Positions 33,153 through 42,205 are shown, counted from the first letter of the stretch. The stretch: 64,000 bases of DNA from Nitrospira japonica (GCF_900169565.1 NZ_LT828648.1:3012501-3076500), one strand, 5' to 3'. A program made the numbers and translations. Notes: generated from the letters alone by a model not told the origin.

Positions 33153-33719
33153 ATGAACTTCTGTAGCGCCTGCGGGAACCCCGTCTCCCAGAAGATTCCG
33201 GAGGGAGACAACATGGTGAGGTTCGTCTGCGCCACCTGCACCGTCATCCATTATCATAATCCGAAGATTGTCGCAGGCTGCATCCCGGAATGGAACGATC
33301 GGATCCTGCTCTGCCGGCGGGCAATTGAGCCCAAGTCAGGCCTCTGGACCTTTCCCGCCGGCTTCATGGAGATCGGCGAAAGTACGGAGCAGGCGGCCAT
33401 TCGGGAAACGGCAGAAGAAGCCCAAGCGGAAGTGGCTCTCACCTCGCTCCATTCGGTACTCAGTCTGCCGCACATCGGCCAGGTATATCTCGTTTTCATC
33501 GGGAAGATGCGAACGGAGCGCTTCGGAGCCGGAACGGAAAGTCTCGACGTGCGGCTGTTTCACCCGTCGGAGATTCCCTGGGATCAGATTGCGTTTACGG
33601 TCGTCAGGGAAGCGTTGCGTCGCTACGTCGACGACCTGGCCAAAGGCGAGATGACTCTTCACGTCGCCTCGATTCCCGGCTCCTTGGCCAAACCGAGATT
33701 GGAGGACGACCGCTCATAG
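33153..33719 (+). CDS. Nudix hydrolase with N-terminal zinc ribbon
   Basis: This 188-residue protein has an N-terminal ribbon (FCSACGNPV and VCATC) and a Nudix domain with the box GFMEIGESTEQAAIRETAEE (residues about 70-90). The enzyme hydrolyses nucleoside diphosphate derivatives; the ribbon and overall form recall NADH-pyrophosphatase-like proteins, but the substrate is unknown. ATG 33153 gives a start directly at the ribbon; the frame from 33051 overlaps the divergent methyltransferase. It ends 6 bases into the convergent toxin-like gene. Confidence 0.92.
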   Translation: MNFCSACGNPVSQKIPEGDNMVRFVCATCTVIHYHNPKIVAGCIPEWNDRILLCRRAIEPKSGLWTFPAGFMEIGESTEQAAIRETAEEAQAEVALTSLHSVLSLPHIGQVYLVFIGKMRTERFGAGTESLDVRLFHPSEIPWDQIAFTVVREALRRYVDDLAKGEMTLHVASIPGSLAKPRLEDDRS

Positions 33720-33977
33720 CGGTAGCGAGGATCTGTGTATGATCGCGTGGATGTCGACCAGTTGCTCCGCGCGGTCGAGCGCATAAAATATCCGCCATTC
33801 GCCCACCGCGTACTTGCAGAGATCGGGAAGATCCTGGGCCGCCGGCTCATGCCGCAGGTTGTCCACGTTTGAAGCGATCCACTTGGTCTTTTCGAACAAG
33901 CGCTGGGCAACCGGCATCTCAATCGATGCGAGATCGTCGACCACCGGCAGTTGGAACGACAGACGATACCAGGGCAT
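33714..33977 (-). CDS. RelE/ParE-type toxin-like protein
   Basis: This 87-residue protein has the RelE/ParE shape: N-terminal beta-strand (WYRLSFQLPVVDDL), two helices with Leu/Lys, then AAQDLPDLCKYAVGEWRIFYALDR and a final strand VDIHAIIHR. R-x-x-Y-type residues in EWRIFYALD are those found in mRNA-cleaving or gyrase-inhibiting toxins; the exact activity is not shown. It follows the antitoxin-like gene by 5 bases on the same strand. Confidence 0.8.
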   Translation of the reverse strand: MPWYRLSFQLPVVDDLASIEMPVAQRLFEKTKWIASNVDNLRHEPAAQDLPDLCKYAVGEWRIFYALDRAEQLVDIHAIIHRSSLPL

Positions 33978-33982
33978 GACGC

Positions 33983-34255
33983 CTACCAGCGGAGGCCGAG
34001 CTTATCCGCGACCTCTTCACCGGACAACCGCTCGGCATTGCCCAGCGACGCTTTGAGCCGCGTCCGCAATGCCTCGCCCAGTTGCAGGCCGAGATCGGGA
34101 TCGCCGAGCAACTCCCGTAACCGGTCGTCGACGATTCCGCGGACCAATTCCTTCAGCTGTGTCGGCGAAAGCGAGCCGATATCCATGCGCAAGAGGATAC
34201 GAAGATCGTTGTCGGATTGCAACGAGGAAGAAGGCGTGTCACCGAGGAACGGCAC
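33983..34255 (-). CDS. Antitoxin-like protein upstream of the RelE/ParE-type gene
   Basis: A protein of up to 90 residues, Leu-rich and helical: MDIGSLSPTQLKELVRGIVDDRLREL, then LRTRLKASLGNAERLSGEEVADKLGLRW. No classical DNA-binding fold is evident, but size, acidic character and position just before the toxin-like gene fit a cognate antitoxin. A GTG at 34255 gives the long form overlapping the PilZ gene by 17 bases; ATG 34186 (the MDIGS start) is equally plausible and is preferred by eye. Confidence 0.65.
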   Translation of the reverse strand: MPFLGDTPSSSLQSDNDLRILLRMDIGSLSPTQLKELVRGIVDDRLRELLGDPDLGLQLGEALRTRLKASLGNAERLSGEEVADKLGLRW

Positions 34256-34565
34256 CGGCCTCGAGCTGTTGAATCATGCGGCTGAGGCGGGTCTCATCCG
34301 GCTTGGTGAGGATGAGGAACTCCATACCGATGCCTTGCGATCCGCACCACCGGATGGCGGCATTTTCGATTGTGATCGGAGCCGCCTCACCCGGCACATG
34401 CAGAAGTAGCGTGACCTGCATCCCGGTGAAGGGGGTCAATAGACTATCGACTCGACAGCCCTTTGCCGAAAGGTCACGGATTGCTCCCTTGTGGCGAAAC
34501 TGATCTTTGTGAACGAGCGTGCTGTTTAATGAAACAGGGTATCGTTTGAACTTGCGCGTCACCAT
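34239..34565 (-). CDS. PilZ-domain protein
   Basis: This 108-residue single-domain protein has the c-di-GMP-binding signature RKFKRYPVSL (R-x3-R) at the N-terminus and DLSAKGCRVDSL (D-x-S-x2-G) about 25 residues later, followed by AAIRWCGSQGIGMEF, the PilZ beta-barrel end. It is therefore a probable c-di-GMP receptor that affects motility or exopolysaccharide. ATG 34565 lies after GAGAGAATGG; a frame from 34652 gives an unsupported extension. It overlaps the antitoxin-like gene on the same strand. Confidence 0.88.
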   Translation of the reverse strand: MVTRKFKRYPVSLNSTLVHKDQFRHKGAIRDLSAKGCRVDSLLTPFTGMQVTLLLHVPGEAAPITIENAAIRWCGSQGIGMEFLILTKPDETRLSRMIQQLEAGAVPR

Positions 34566-34742
34566 GAGCCATTCTCTCGCTATAAAATACTTCTCGATCA
34601 CGTCCCGATGACGATCGGGCTGACCGCGTAATCCCGCATGGGCATTGAGCAAAGGCTAGACGGGCAGGCCCCGATTGTCAAAATCTTTCGTGGTTCGGCC
34701 TATCGACGTGGAAGAGAGAAAAGAAGAAAGGTCTACGCGCCG

Positions 34743-35222
34743 TTACCAGCGGCGTCCCCAATGCCCGTAGAATCTAGGCCCCCAATACGGATGATAGTAA
34801 TAGGGAGGTCCGTAGATCCATGGGCGGCCCAAGTAAATTCCGACCCCGACCGGCGGGAAGGCATAGGTGTAAGCATACGGAGTGGGTACCAGCGTGGTGG
34901 TTGGTTTCTGCGAGAGCTGTTGCTGGAGGTCTGAGGTCGTGGCGGCCTGCCGTTCCACTTGACTCTTGAGTCCTGCGACGGCATCGCGTTCGACTCGTAG
35001 CTGGGCTTCCAATTTTTGAATCTGTTCCCGTTGTTGTTCTATGAAGGCATTCATACAACGAGCTTGAGCCTGCTCGCTGTAGTTTGAACATTCCCACGGC
35101 ACCGATGCGTCGGCGGCAGCGGAGGACGGGGCAGCAGTAAGAATCGGACCCAGGAAGCAGCCCAATAGCCCCAGCCGCCGCACAGCATCCGAAATGGGGT
35201 GCGCCACCGTTCCAGCGTCCAC
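34743..35222 (-). CDS. Exported coiled-coil protein with Tyr/Pro-rich tail
   Basis: This 159-residue protein has a signal peptide (LGLLGCFLGPILTAAPSSAAA), two Cys in the segment CSNYSEQAQARC, a coiled coil (about 55-100; IEQQREQIQKLEAQLRVERD) and a tail of Tyr, Pro, Trp and Gly (about 105-159, YAYTYAFPPVGVGIYLG). The tail resembles short envelope proteins with unknown roles. The GTG at 35222 has GGAGGA directly upstream. It has no clear functional neighbour. Confidence 0.7.
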   Translation of the reverse strand: MDAGTVAHPISDAVRRLGLLGCFLGPILTAAPSSAAADASVPWECSNYSEQAQARCMNAFIEQQREQIQKLEAQLRVERDAVAGLKSQVERQAATTSDLQQQLSQKPTTTLVPTPYAYTYAFPPVGVGIYLGRPWIYGPPYYYHPYWGPRFYGHWGRRW

Positions 35223-35484
35223 AATTCCTCCTGTGCATTGCACTCAAGGATACTACATACACCTTAACACGAGGAGATGCGTTGGACCACAGCGCGAGGT
35301 GGCGGGTCAGGTTTGCCAAGAGCGACACCGAAGTATGTCATAGAGGCGGAAACGGGAATCCAACGAGTAGGTTTCCTCCTCTGCATTGAATCTGGATGGG
35401 AGATGGATGATCGGCGGTGCTCCCGATCCGCGTTTGATTTTGCAGGAGCGAGCCCCCTACAATGCCGGCACTGGACTACGATTC

Positions 35485-36207
35485 ATGATTCGCCGCACGA
35501 CGCCCGCACGATCACGAAAAGCCGTCAATCGAAGGCCGAAGCTCACCCGCAGCCTTAAACGTCGATTCCAGCTCAGACTCTTGAAGTGGTATGCGGCGAA
35601 CGGAAGAGACTTGCCCTGGCGTAACACGGCGGATCCTTATCATATTCTCGTGTCGGAGGTCATGCTGCAACAGACCCAGGTCGATCGGGTGATTCCCAAG
35701 TATCATGAATTCCTCGACCGCTATCCCAGCTTCCAGCATCTCGCCGAAGCTCCGGTCGGGGAGGTCAAGACGACGTGGTACCCACTGGGATACAACATTA
35801 GACCGGAACGGCTGCACAGCATCGCATGTGAAACGGTTGCCCGATATGGCGGCAAACTGCCGAGTACGGAGGAAGACCTGCTGTCCTTCAAGGGCATCGG
35901 GCGATATACGGCCGGAGCGATCAGGTCGTTTGCATTCAACGAAGATGCACCGATCCTCGACACCAACGTCATGCGCGTCCTTCACCGGGTGTTCATCGCC
36001 AAGGGGGACCCTAAAGCCAGTAAGTCGATACTCTGGGCTTTGTCGGAGACACTGATTCCGAAGGGCAGGGGTTACGATTTCAACCAAGCCTTGATGGACT
36101 TCGGCGCGACCTGTTGTACATCGAGAAATCCATCATGCCGACCGTGTCCGATGAAGTCGATTTGTAAGACCTATCCGTTCGGTGCGGGCAGGACCAAGCC
36201 CCTATGA
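35485..36207 (+). CDS. mutY: A/G-specific adenine glycosylase MutY (short form)
   Basis: This 240-residue DNA glycosylase removes A mispaired with 8-oxo-G. Present are LPWR, SEVMLQQTQVDRV (catalytic Glu), the helix-hairpin-helix FKGIGRYTAGAI, the catalytic Asp in LDTNVMRVLHR and the 4Fe-4S ligands C-x6-C-x2-C-x5-C (CTSRNPSCRPCPMKSIC). The C-terminal MutT-like domain that usually recognises 8-oxo-G is absent, but the next gene is a free MutT that overlaps by 4 bases. ATG 35485 is a guess; a TTG at 35386 extends it. Confidence 0.93.
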   Translation: MIRRTTPARSRKAVNRRPKLTRSLKRRFQLRLLKWYAANGRDLPWRNTADPYHILVSEVMLQQTQVDRVIPKYHEFLDRYPSFQHLAEAPVGEVKTTWYPLGYNIRPERLHSIACETVARYGGKLPSTEEDLLSFKGIGRYTAGAIRSFAFNEDAPILDTNVMRVLHRVFIAKGDPKASKSILWALSETLIPKGRGYDFNQALMDFGATCCTSRNPSCRPCPMKSICKTYPFGAGRTKPL

Positions 36208-36608
36208 AGCTTGTCGAAGTGGCAGCAGGCCTGATCTACGAGGACGGCCGGTATTTGATCGCCAAACGCAAGGCCGGAGTCCATCTGGGCGGCCTGTGGG
36301 AATTTCCCGGCGGTAAGCGTGAGGAAGGGGAAACCCTCGAGGACTGTCTGAGAAGGGAGCTTCTGGAGGAGTTGGACATTCGCATCGACATTCCCATTCC
36401 CTTCCGGATCATCAGACACGATTATCCGGAGAAAACCGTCGAACTGCATTTCTTTCGATGCGCGATCGAAACGGGCCGTCCTTCGCCAGTCGATTGCGCC
36501 GAGCTTCGCTGGGTTCTTCCATCCGAACTCAGCGAATACGAGTTTCCCCCGGCCGACCGGCCGATCATTGATGCACTGCAATATCAGACGGCTGGACAGC
36601 GCTTATGA
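36204..36608 (+). CDS. mutT: MutT-type 8-oxo-(d)GTP Nudix hydrolase
   Basis: This 134-residue protein shows the Nudix box GGKREEGETLEDCLRRELLE (about 38-58) and the N-terminal KLVEVAAGLIYEDGRYLIAKR and WEFPGGK typical of MutT. It sanitises oxidised guanine nucleotides. The start overlaps mutY and the end overlaps the exonuclease gene by four bases each, so it is translationally coupled to mutY. It could also partner MutY in trans to replace the missing C-terminal domain. Confidence 0.93.
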   Translation: MKLVEVAAGLIYEDGRYLIAKRKAGVHLGGLWEFPGGKREEGETLEDCLRRELLEELDIRIDIPIPFRIIRHDYPEKTVELHFFRCAIETGRPSPVDCAELRWVLPSELSEYEFPPADRPIIDALQYQTAGQRL

Positions 36609-37321
36609 AGGTCGTTCTGGACATCGAAACCATACAGGCGCCCCGGGAGGAATGGGAACGGCTGCTTGGCAAACCACCGTCTCAGGTTGACCCGGCTCAG
36701 GCATCCGACGAAATGGACCTGTTCACCGCCGGTGCGGCGGCAGAGCGGCGGCGTATCGAGGACGAACAGTACGCGAAGTCTGCTTTCGATGGGACCTTCA
36801 GCGCAATCGTATGTATCGGGTTGCTGGAATTTTCCGATCAGTTGGAGCCCCGGGGGGCCGTGGCCTGGTACGGGAGCAATGAACAGGAGCTGCTTCGCCA
36901 GTTTTGGTCGCGCGTGGCGCAGGCTCGGCCGTCGCTGTTCATCACGCATAACGGCTTGGGATTCGACCTGCCGTTTATCAAGAAGCGATCGATCATCCAC
37001 CAGGTGAAACCGGCCTTCGACGTCAATCTGGCGAAGTTTCGAACCGATCCGGTCTACGATACGATGGCCATCTGGAGCAATTGGGATCAGAGGGGATGGG
37101 TCAAGCTCGACGTGCTGGCCAGAGCCTTGAACGTGGAAACGAAGTCAGGGAGCGGGGACCAGGTTGCACAAATGTGGGAGAAAGGGCAGGGACAAGAACT
37201 GGCTCTTTACTGTTTGCAAGATACGTTCGTCACGTACGCCTGCTACTGCCGTATGAATTTTCGCCAGCCCCTGTCCCGTGAAGTCGTGCTTCTGCAACCG
37301 GAACTCATCGACGTCAGATAG
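36605..37321 (+). CDS. PolB-type 3'-5' exonuclease (DnaQ fold)
   Basis: This 238-residue protein has an RNase-H/DnaQ-like fold: VLDIET (ExoI motif, residues 4-9), FITHNGLGFDLPFI (ExoII, N-x-x-x-F-D) and ALYCLQDTFVTY (ExoIII, Y-x3-D). It belongs to the predicted family related to DNA polymerase B proofreading domains. It overlaps mutT by four bases, forming a mutY-mutT-exonuclease operon, so a repair role is likely. Confidence 0.88.
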   Translation: MKVVLDIETIQAPREEWERLLGKPPSQVDPAQASDEMDLFTAGAAAERRRIEDEQYAKSAFDGTFSAIVCIGLLEFSDQLEPRGAVAWYGSNEQELLRQFWSRVAQARPSLFITHNGLGFDLPFIKKRSIIHQVKPAFDVNLAKFRTDPVYDTMAIWSNWDQRGWVKLDVLARALNVETKSGSGDQVAQMWEKGQGQELALYCLQDTFVTYACYCRMNFRQPLSREVVLLQPELIDVR

Positions 37322-37328
37322 ATATCCT

Positions 37329-38231
37329 TCAACGAGCCTGATTCGCTTCTGCCCGCTTCTTTGCCGGAGCGGGTTTGGCGGATACTTTGCTGGCTCTGAG
37401 CGCCTTGATTTCCTCGGCCTGATCACGCAGCTCGCGTTTCATCCAGCTCGATTCTTTGCGCAGCATGCTGATCTCCACGTCCTTCTTCGCGAGGGCTTCT
37501 TTCGTCTGTTGAAGCTCGTCCATTCCGACCGGTTCGGCCGCCATCTGTGCGGTGGCCTGCTCGGCGCCCGCCGCCGAAGCGACGGAAGCCGTAGCCTGAG
37601 ATTTCGCCTGCGGCTTGGCGACCGGCAGAGACCCGGCCGGAGCCTTCGCCAGTGCATGATAGTCGATGACCATGGCGATCACGCCCGCGGCGCCTCCCGC
37701 AGCGTACGTCGGGGCGCTTTCAACGTGGGCGACGGACTCGGGAGCAAAACCGGTCGCCTTGGCGCCTTTGGCGATGGTGAAATAGACGGATCCTTTCTGC
37801 ACATAAAGGCTGCCCGTGGTGGGTTCAATGCCTGACCCTGCCGATGAGGATACGCGGAAGGCGACGATCTGTTCAGGTTTCGCCTTGGACAAGCCTTGTA
37901 CGAGCAGGGGAGTCAGAAACTCCGCATCCTCATCGCTGAACGATCTCATCGGCTTGCTGCCACCAGCGGACATTCTCGAGGACCCGTTCTCACTCTCATC
38001 GCTATAGAGCCCCTTCACGATCTTCATCATGGTCGCTTGGTCGATGACGGCAGGATGACTGGCATCAAACGACCAATCCGACACCTCTTCCAGATGTACG
38101 CTGCCCTTCGGGCTTTGCGCAATCTTCGACGTACTCGAGCAACCGACCGCGACCAATGCCATGACGGCCAGCGCCACAGTCCCGCAGGCCGACGGCTTCG
38201 AAGTAAAAGAACCAATAGATTGAAATCTCAT
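37329..38231 (-). CDS. Lipoprotein with C-terminal coiled coil
   Basis: This 300-residue protein begins MRFQSIGSFTSKPSACG and has the lipobox LVAVGCSS. The body has beta-type stretches (IVAFRVSSSAGSG, SLYVQKGSVYFTI) and a membrane-like Gly/Ala stretch. The C-terminus has Ala/Lys-rich segments, then a coiled coil (MDELQQTKEALAKKD) and a Lys/Ala tail. AAAGGAG lies 7 bases before ATG 38231; the longer frame from 38495 is not credible. No family is recognised. Confidence 0.75.
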   Translation of the reverse strand: MRFQSIGSFTSKPSACGTVALAVMALVAVGCSSTSKIAQSPKGSVHLEEVSDWSFDASHPAVIDQATMMKIVKGLYSDESENGSSRMSAGGSKPMRSFSDEDAEFLTPLLVQGLSKAKPEQIVAFRVSSSAGSGIEPTTGSLYVQKGSVYFTIAKGAKATGFAPESVAHVESAPTYAAGGAAGVIAMVIDYHALAKAPAGSLPVAKPQAKSQATASVASAAGAEQATAQMAAEPVGMDELQQTKEALAKKDVEISMLRKESSWMKRELRDQAEEIKALRASKVSAKPAPAKKRAEANQAR

Positions 38232-38284
38232 GGACGATCTCCTTTGGTCGAGACGGGGTATCGAACGTTCGTAAGAAGGAAGGC

Positions 38285-38416
38285 CTACCAGATTCCCAGG
38301 CCCATCAGCGTCATGCTTAGCGCCAGCCATCCGAAGAGTCCCACCGCAATGACGGTTTCCAGGCTGACTGAAGAACCGGACTTTTGGTCCGCGGCGGGAA
38401 CGACCTTGGAATCCAT
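38285..38416 (-). CDS. Small single-pass membrane protein (43 aa)
   Basis: ATG 38416 begins a 43-residue frame: MDSKVVPAADQKSGSSVS, then one hydrophobic helix (TVIAVGLFGWLALSMTLMGL) and GIW. GGAGA lies upstream. It precedes the lipoprotein at 37329-38231 on the same strand with a 53-base gap and may act with it. The longer frame from 38545 is unsupported. Confidence 0.55.
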   Translation of the reverse strand: MDSKVVPAADQKSGSSVSLETVIAVGLFGWLALSMTLMGLGIW

Positions 38417-38809
38417 AGTGTCTCCAACGGCTAGAAGGTGTACATTCTTGACTCGGCACTGCGAAGCCAAAGCAAACTTTGTGCCTCTTTGACATCTTTC
38501 GTCCACTCCCGGAGAGAGTCCGAGCCCTTCAACCAAACTCACCACATCCTTTTCGCTATCCGATCATTCTCGAACGAGTGAAAAGGCTGTCGGTACATCT
38601 CTTAAGTCGTTGTTTTTGTGGACGCGACTCGTTAGGACGGCTTACAAGAGGAGTCTCCATATATTTTGGAAAACCCTCTGCACTGGTTCCTTTGGAAAGA
38701 ACAAAACCTGGCGGGCAGGAGGTCGACTCAACAGGATATTTTTACAAAGAACGGCACTTCCGGAACGACACTGTTCGATTTTGAATGAAGGAAACCGGCA
38801 GGGAAGAGT
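38417..38809. other. Intergenic region between miaB and a small membrane gene
   Basis: Nothing convincing is seen here. A plus-strand frame at 38610-38882 overlaps the miaB 3' end and looks non-coding. It must hold the promoter of the minus-strand lipoprotein group. Confidence 0.45.
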
Positions 38810-40177
38810 TCAAACAGACTTGGGCCTGCAAGCCCGATCCCCGGTGGAAGCAGCATACAGGGTCGATGCAGAGCAATCGTAAACGGACAATCGGACCATC
38901 TGTCCCGGATCGGCGGGAACGGACTCTTTGGACCACACCACCGTGATGTTTCCATCGCTCTTCCCCTTGCTCTGAAGGGAAGACCGTTTGGCGTCCCCTT
39001 CGACCAAGACGGAAAGGGTGGTGCCGAGATAGGCTCTATTCCGCTCATGGGAGATTCTGCGCTGGAGATCGGCCAATGCCGTCACCCGCTCGGATTTGAC
39101 CGTTTCAGGGACATCGTCGGGCCATTTTCTCGCCGCGATCGTGTTCTTGCGCTCGGAATACTTGAAGATGAACGCCGCGTGGTAGCGAACTTCCTCCAGA
39201 AGCCGATAGGTATCTGAAAATTCTTCGTCGGACTCCGAGCAAAATCCCGCGATCACGTCGGTGGTGAGCACGATGTCCGGGGCTGACGAGCGGATTTGAT
39301 CCACCAAACTCAGATAGGCGCTTCGGCTGTAGGTTCTGTTCATCAATCCCAAGATTCTGTCGTTTCCAGACTGGACCGGCAGGTGAATGTGTTTGCAGAT
39401 CTTGGGATGCGACACCACTGCGTCCAGCAGGGAGGGCGGAAAATCTTTCGGGTGGGGCGAGGTGAAACGGACTCGCTCGATGCCCGGTACGTCGGCCACC
39501 GCCACCAGTAGTCTGGCAAAGTCCCAGTCGCCGCACCGGTAGGAATTCACGTTCTGCCCGAGCAACGTGATCTGCTTGAACCCCTCTGCTGCGGCCAGAC
39601 GGGCCTCGGCCACGATCCCTTCCGGCTCCCGGGAACGCTCCCGGCCCCTGGTGTAGGGGACCACGCAGAAACTACAAAAGTTGTCGCAGCCGCGCATGAC
39701 CGCGATCCAGGCGTTCACTCCATCGCGCCGATCAGGCGCCACGTCGTCGTAGGTTTCATATTCCGAAAGATCGACCGCCATTTGCCGGCGGAGTTCTCCC
39801 TGTTCCTGGGATTCCATCGCCTTCGTGATGAGCTCCGGCAGGTGGCGATATGAATCAGGCCCGGCCAGCACATCCACCAGCGGTTCCTTTTCGGCCAACT
39901 CCTCTTTCAGGTTCTGAGCCATGCAGCCCAATACTCCGACAACCAAAGGCCGTTGCCGTTTGAGCGCGCGAAGATCGGACAAGTGCGTGTACACCTTGTT
40001 ATGGGCATTCTCTCGAATTGCGCAGGTATTCATGAGAATGACATCGGCGCGCTCACGGTCGTCGGTGAAGACGAATCCGTCGCGCGTCAGCAACGAACGA
40101 ACGAGCTCGGAGTCGTATTCGTTCATCTGACATCCGAATGTCTCGAGGTGCACCTGGGGTGGCTGTTGTCGGCTCAT
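38810..40177 (-). CDS. miaB: tRNA-2-methylthio-N6-isopentenyladenosine synthase MiaB
   Basis: This 455-residue enzyme adds a methylthio group to A37 of tRNAs. It has the N-terminal MTTase domain with three Cys (FGCQMNEYDSE, MNTCAIRENA, LGCMAQNL), the radical SAM core with CDNFCSFCVVPYTRG (C-x3-C-x2-C) and the C-terminal TRAM region (about 395-440). The stop of mtaB overlaps its ATG by four bases, so both enzymes are translated together. Confidence 0.96.
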   Translation of the reverse strand: MSRQQPPQVHLETFGCQMNEYDSELVRSLLTRDGFVFTDDRERADVILMNTCAIRENAHNKVYTHLSDLRALKRQRPLVVGVLGCMAQNLKEELAEKEPLVDVLAGPDSYRHLPELITKAMESQEQGELRRQMAVDLSEYETYDDVAPDRRDGVNAWIAVMRGCDNFCSFCVVPYTRGRERSREPEGIVAEARLAAAEGFKQITLLGQNVNSYRCGDWDFARLLVAVADVPGIERVRFTSPHPKDFPPSLLDAVVSHPKICKHIHLPVQSGNDRILGLMNRTYSRSAYLSLVDQIRSSAPDIVLTTDVIAGFCSESDEEFSDTYRLLEEVRYHAAFIFKYSERKNTIAARKWPDDVPETVKSERVTALADLQRRISHERNRAYLGTTLSVLVEGDAKRSSLQSKGKSDGNITVVWSKESVPADPGQMVRLSVYDCSASTLYAASTGDRACRPKSV

Positions 40178-41523
40178 GAGATCGATACCAAAGACAAGGT
40201 TTGCGGGGCCTTGGACTCATGTCGGGCAGGTAGGACTTGTCCGACGGCCCATCGCTCGGACGCGGCCGAGATGCGGACGGACCGAGTGGTGCTGGTCAGG
40301 TAGTCGGAAGCCGCCACCGCGACGCGCAGAAAATTCGGCGCCGTGCCCGAGGCAAAGCCGTCGGTTTCTCCCGCTTCAAAAAGAATGGGAAGAGTCGATC
40401 CGATATGACGTTCCGCAAACCACATCCGCTTGGCACGATCCAGCGCCGCCAGTCTCGTTGCGCGGTCGCGAACCAATCCCGGAGCGACGGATCCGTTCAT
40501 TCGCAGGGCGGCCGTGCCGGGTCTCGGGGAGAACGGAAACACGTGAAGATAGGAAAAGGGGAGGGTTTCCGCCAAGCGGACGGTATTAAGAAACGCCCCC
40601 TCGGATTCTCCGGGAAATCCGACCATCACGTCCGTGCCTAATCCGAGCGATGGAACCGCCCGAACCACTCGTTCGATCAGCTTTGCGAAGTCCTTCACGC
40701 GATAGGGACGGTTCATGGCCGACAAGATGGTGTCGTCCCCGCTCTGCAGCGGGACGTGCAGATAGGGACAGAGCTTCGAGGAAGCGGCCATTCGCTCGAT
40801 CAGCCCGTCATCAATCGTCGTCGGTTCGATAGAAGAGATCCTGATCCGCTCCAACCCATCGATCCGTTCCAGCGCGTCGATAAGCGCAAGCAGATCCCTG
40901 CCGTCCTGTTGGTACCGGCCGATGTTCACGCCGGTTAGTACGATCTCGCGGTATCCTGCCGCCGCGAGCAGAGTCGCCTCCCGGATCGCGTCTTCCAACA
41001 CGCGGCTTCGCTCATGTCCGCGGGCAAACGGGATGAGACAAAAGCTGCACATCACGTTGCATCCGTCCTGGATCTTTACGGATGCCCTCGTCGAATGGGG
41101 GGTCCCGTAATCGGGAAGGATGAAATCATCCCGGTCGATCGTCTTGCTGTGCACCACCTCGGGCTTGGGAGCTTTTCGCAGGTGCTCGGTGGCGGGAAGC
41201 ATCGCCGGAAGATCCCATTTAAATTGATTGCCGACGATCAGGTCGACGCCCGCCATCGAGCGCAGTTCCTGCCAGCCGGTCTGGGCGTAACAACCGGTCA
41301 CGGCGACAAACGCCTCGGGCGAATGTTTAAGGGTCTTCCGCACGACGTAACGGCAGGTACGTTCCGCTTCCTTCGTAACCGAGCAGGTGTTCACCACCAA
41401 CAAATCGGTCGGTTGACCGAAGGCCACGAGTTCGTAACCTTCCTTGCGCAATTGGGATTCGAGCACGGAGGTTTCCGCCTGATTCAGTCGACAGCCCAAC
41501 GTATGCAGGGATGCTCGTTTCAT
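40174..41523 (-). CDS. mtaB: tRNA-t6A37 methylthiotransferase MtaB
   Basis: This 449-residue enzyme of the MiaB family begins HTLGCRLNQAETS, the typical MtaB N-terminus, and has NTCSVTKEAE, TGCYAQTG and radical SAM CNVMCSFCLIPFARG. A C-terminal TRAM segment follows. It methylthiolates t6A at position 37 of tRNAs decoding ANN codons. It is first in the pair with miaB on the minus strand. Confidence 0.93.
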   Translation of the reverse strand: MKRASLHTLGCRLNQAETSVLESQLRKEGYELVAFGQPTDLLVVNTCSVTKEAERTCRYVVRKTLKHSPEAFVAVTGCYAQTGWQELRSMAGVDLIVGNQFKWDLPAMLPATEHLRKAPKPEVVHSKTIDRDDFILPDYGTPHSTRASVKIQDGCNVMCSFCLIPFARGHERSRVLEDAIREATLLAAAGYREIVLTGVNIGRYQQDGRDLLALIDALERIDGLERIRISSIEPTTIDDGLIERMAASSKLCPYLHVPLQSGDDTILSAMNRPYRVKDFAKLIERVVRAVPSLGLGTDVMVGFPGESEGAFLNTVRLAETLPFSYLHVFPFSPRPGTAALRMNGSVAPGLVRDRATRLAALDRAKRMWFAERHIGSTLPILFEAGETDGFASGTAPNFLRVAVAASDYLTSTTRSVRISAASERWAVGQVLPARHESKAPQTLSLVSIS

Positions 41524-41676
41524 ATCGGAGCAGCATTATAGTGAGCGGCGCCCCCACGGGCAAGGCGGGCGATCCGACAGCGATCCAATCACCCTTGTCG
41601 TCACCGCGTTGGTTGAAGCCGCTCGATCACCGTGGTAGCATGCCGACATTAGCTTCCAAGTCAGAGTGAGTCGCTG

Positions 41677-42084
41677 ATGATCACTTCCCCGCGTACCCTC
41701 TTCATTCTCGTTTGCTTCATGTTGGTGTTTTCCGCCGCCGGGGCTTCCACCAAGGAGCTCCTGCCCAACGAGCCTGACCTCAGCACCAGGATCGACGAAC
41801 TCTATGACCATGAAGCCAGGATGTTCCTGATGCTGTATTCCTTGAGCGGAAACGGCCAGGTGGACTATGTCACCGGCCGCATGGTGCAGGAATACGCCCG
41901 GAGCAACTACGGCAACCCCGTCTATCAAACGGAAGCCTATCCGTTGTTCTATTGGTGGAACCATACGATGTGGAATGATCCTGAACAGGACGGGGTCAAC
42001 GGCAACGAACGCGTCTATCAGGAAAACGTGGAGTTCGACATTTCCCGTTACAAGCCTTGCGCATTCAACGGCCAACCTTGCTGA
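41677..42084 (+). CDS. Secreted hypothetical protein
   Basis: This 135-residue protein has a signal peptide (LFILVCFMLVFSAAGAS) and a mature part rich in Tyr, Trp and Asn with two C-terminal Cys in YKPCAFNGQPC that may form a disulphide. Segments such as FYWWNHTMWNDP stand out. No family is recognised. It is transcribed away from mtaB and precedes an AmpG-like transporter by 121 bases. Confidence 0.75.
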   Translation: MITSPRTLFILVCFMLVFSAAGASTKELLPNEPDLSTRIDELYDHEARMFLMLYSLSGNGQVDYVTGRMVQEYARSNYGNPVYQTEAYPLFYWWNHTMWNDPEQDGVNGNERVYQENVEFDISRYKPCAFNGQPC

Positions 42085-42205
42085 GATCGCCCTTCCGCTT
42101 ATCCTTCACCTTCGACGGGTTGTTCGCCGCCGGCTTTCCTGAAATCTATGGGGGCGGCGAAGGACTCGATGGTATTTTATCCTGGTCGACTGCAGTCAAC
42201 GCACC

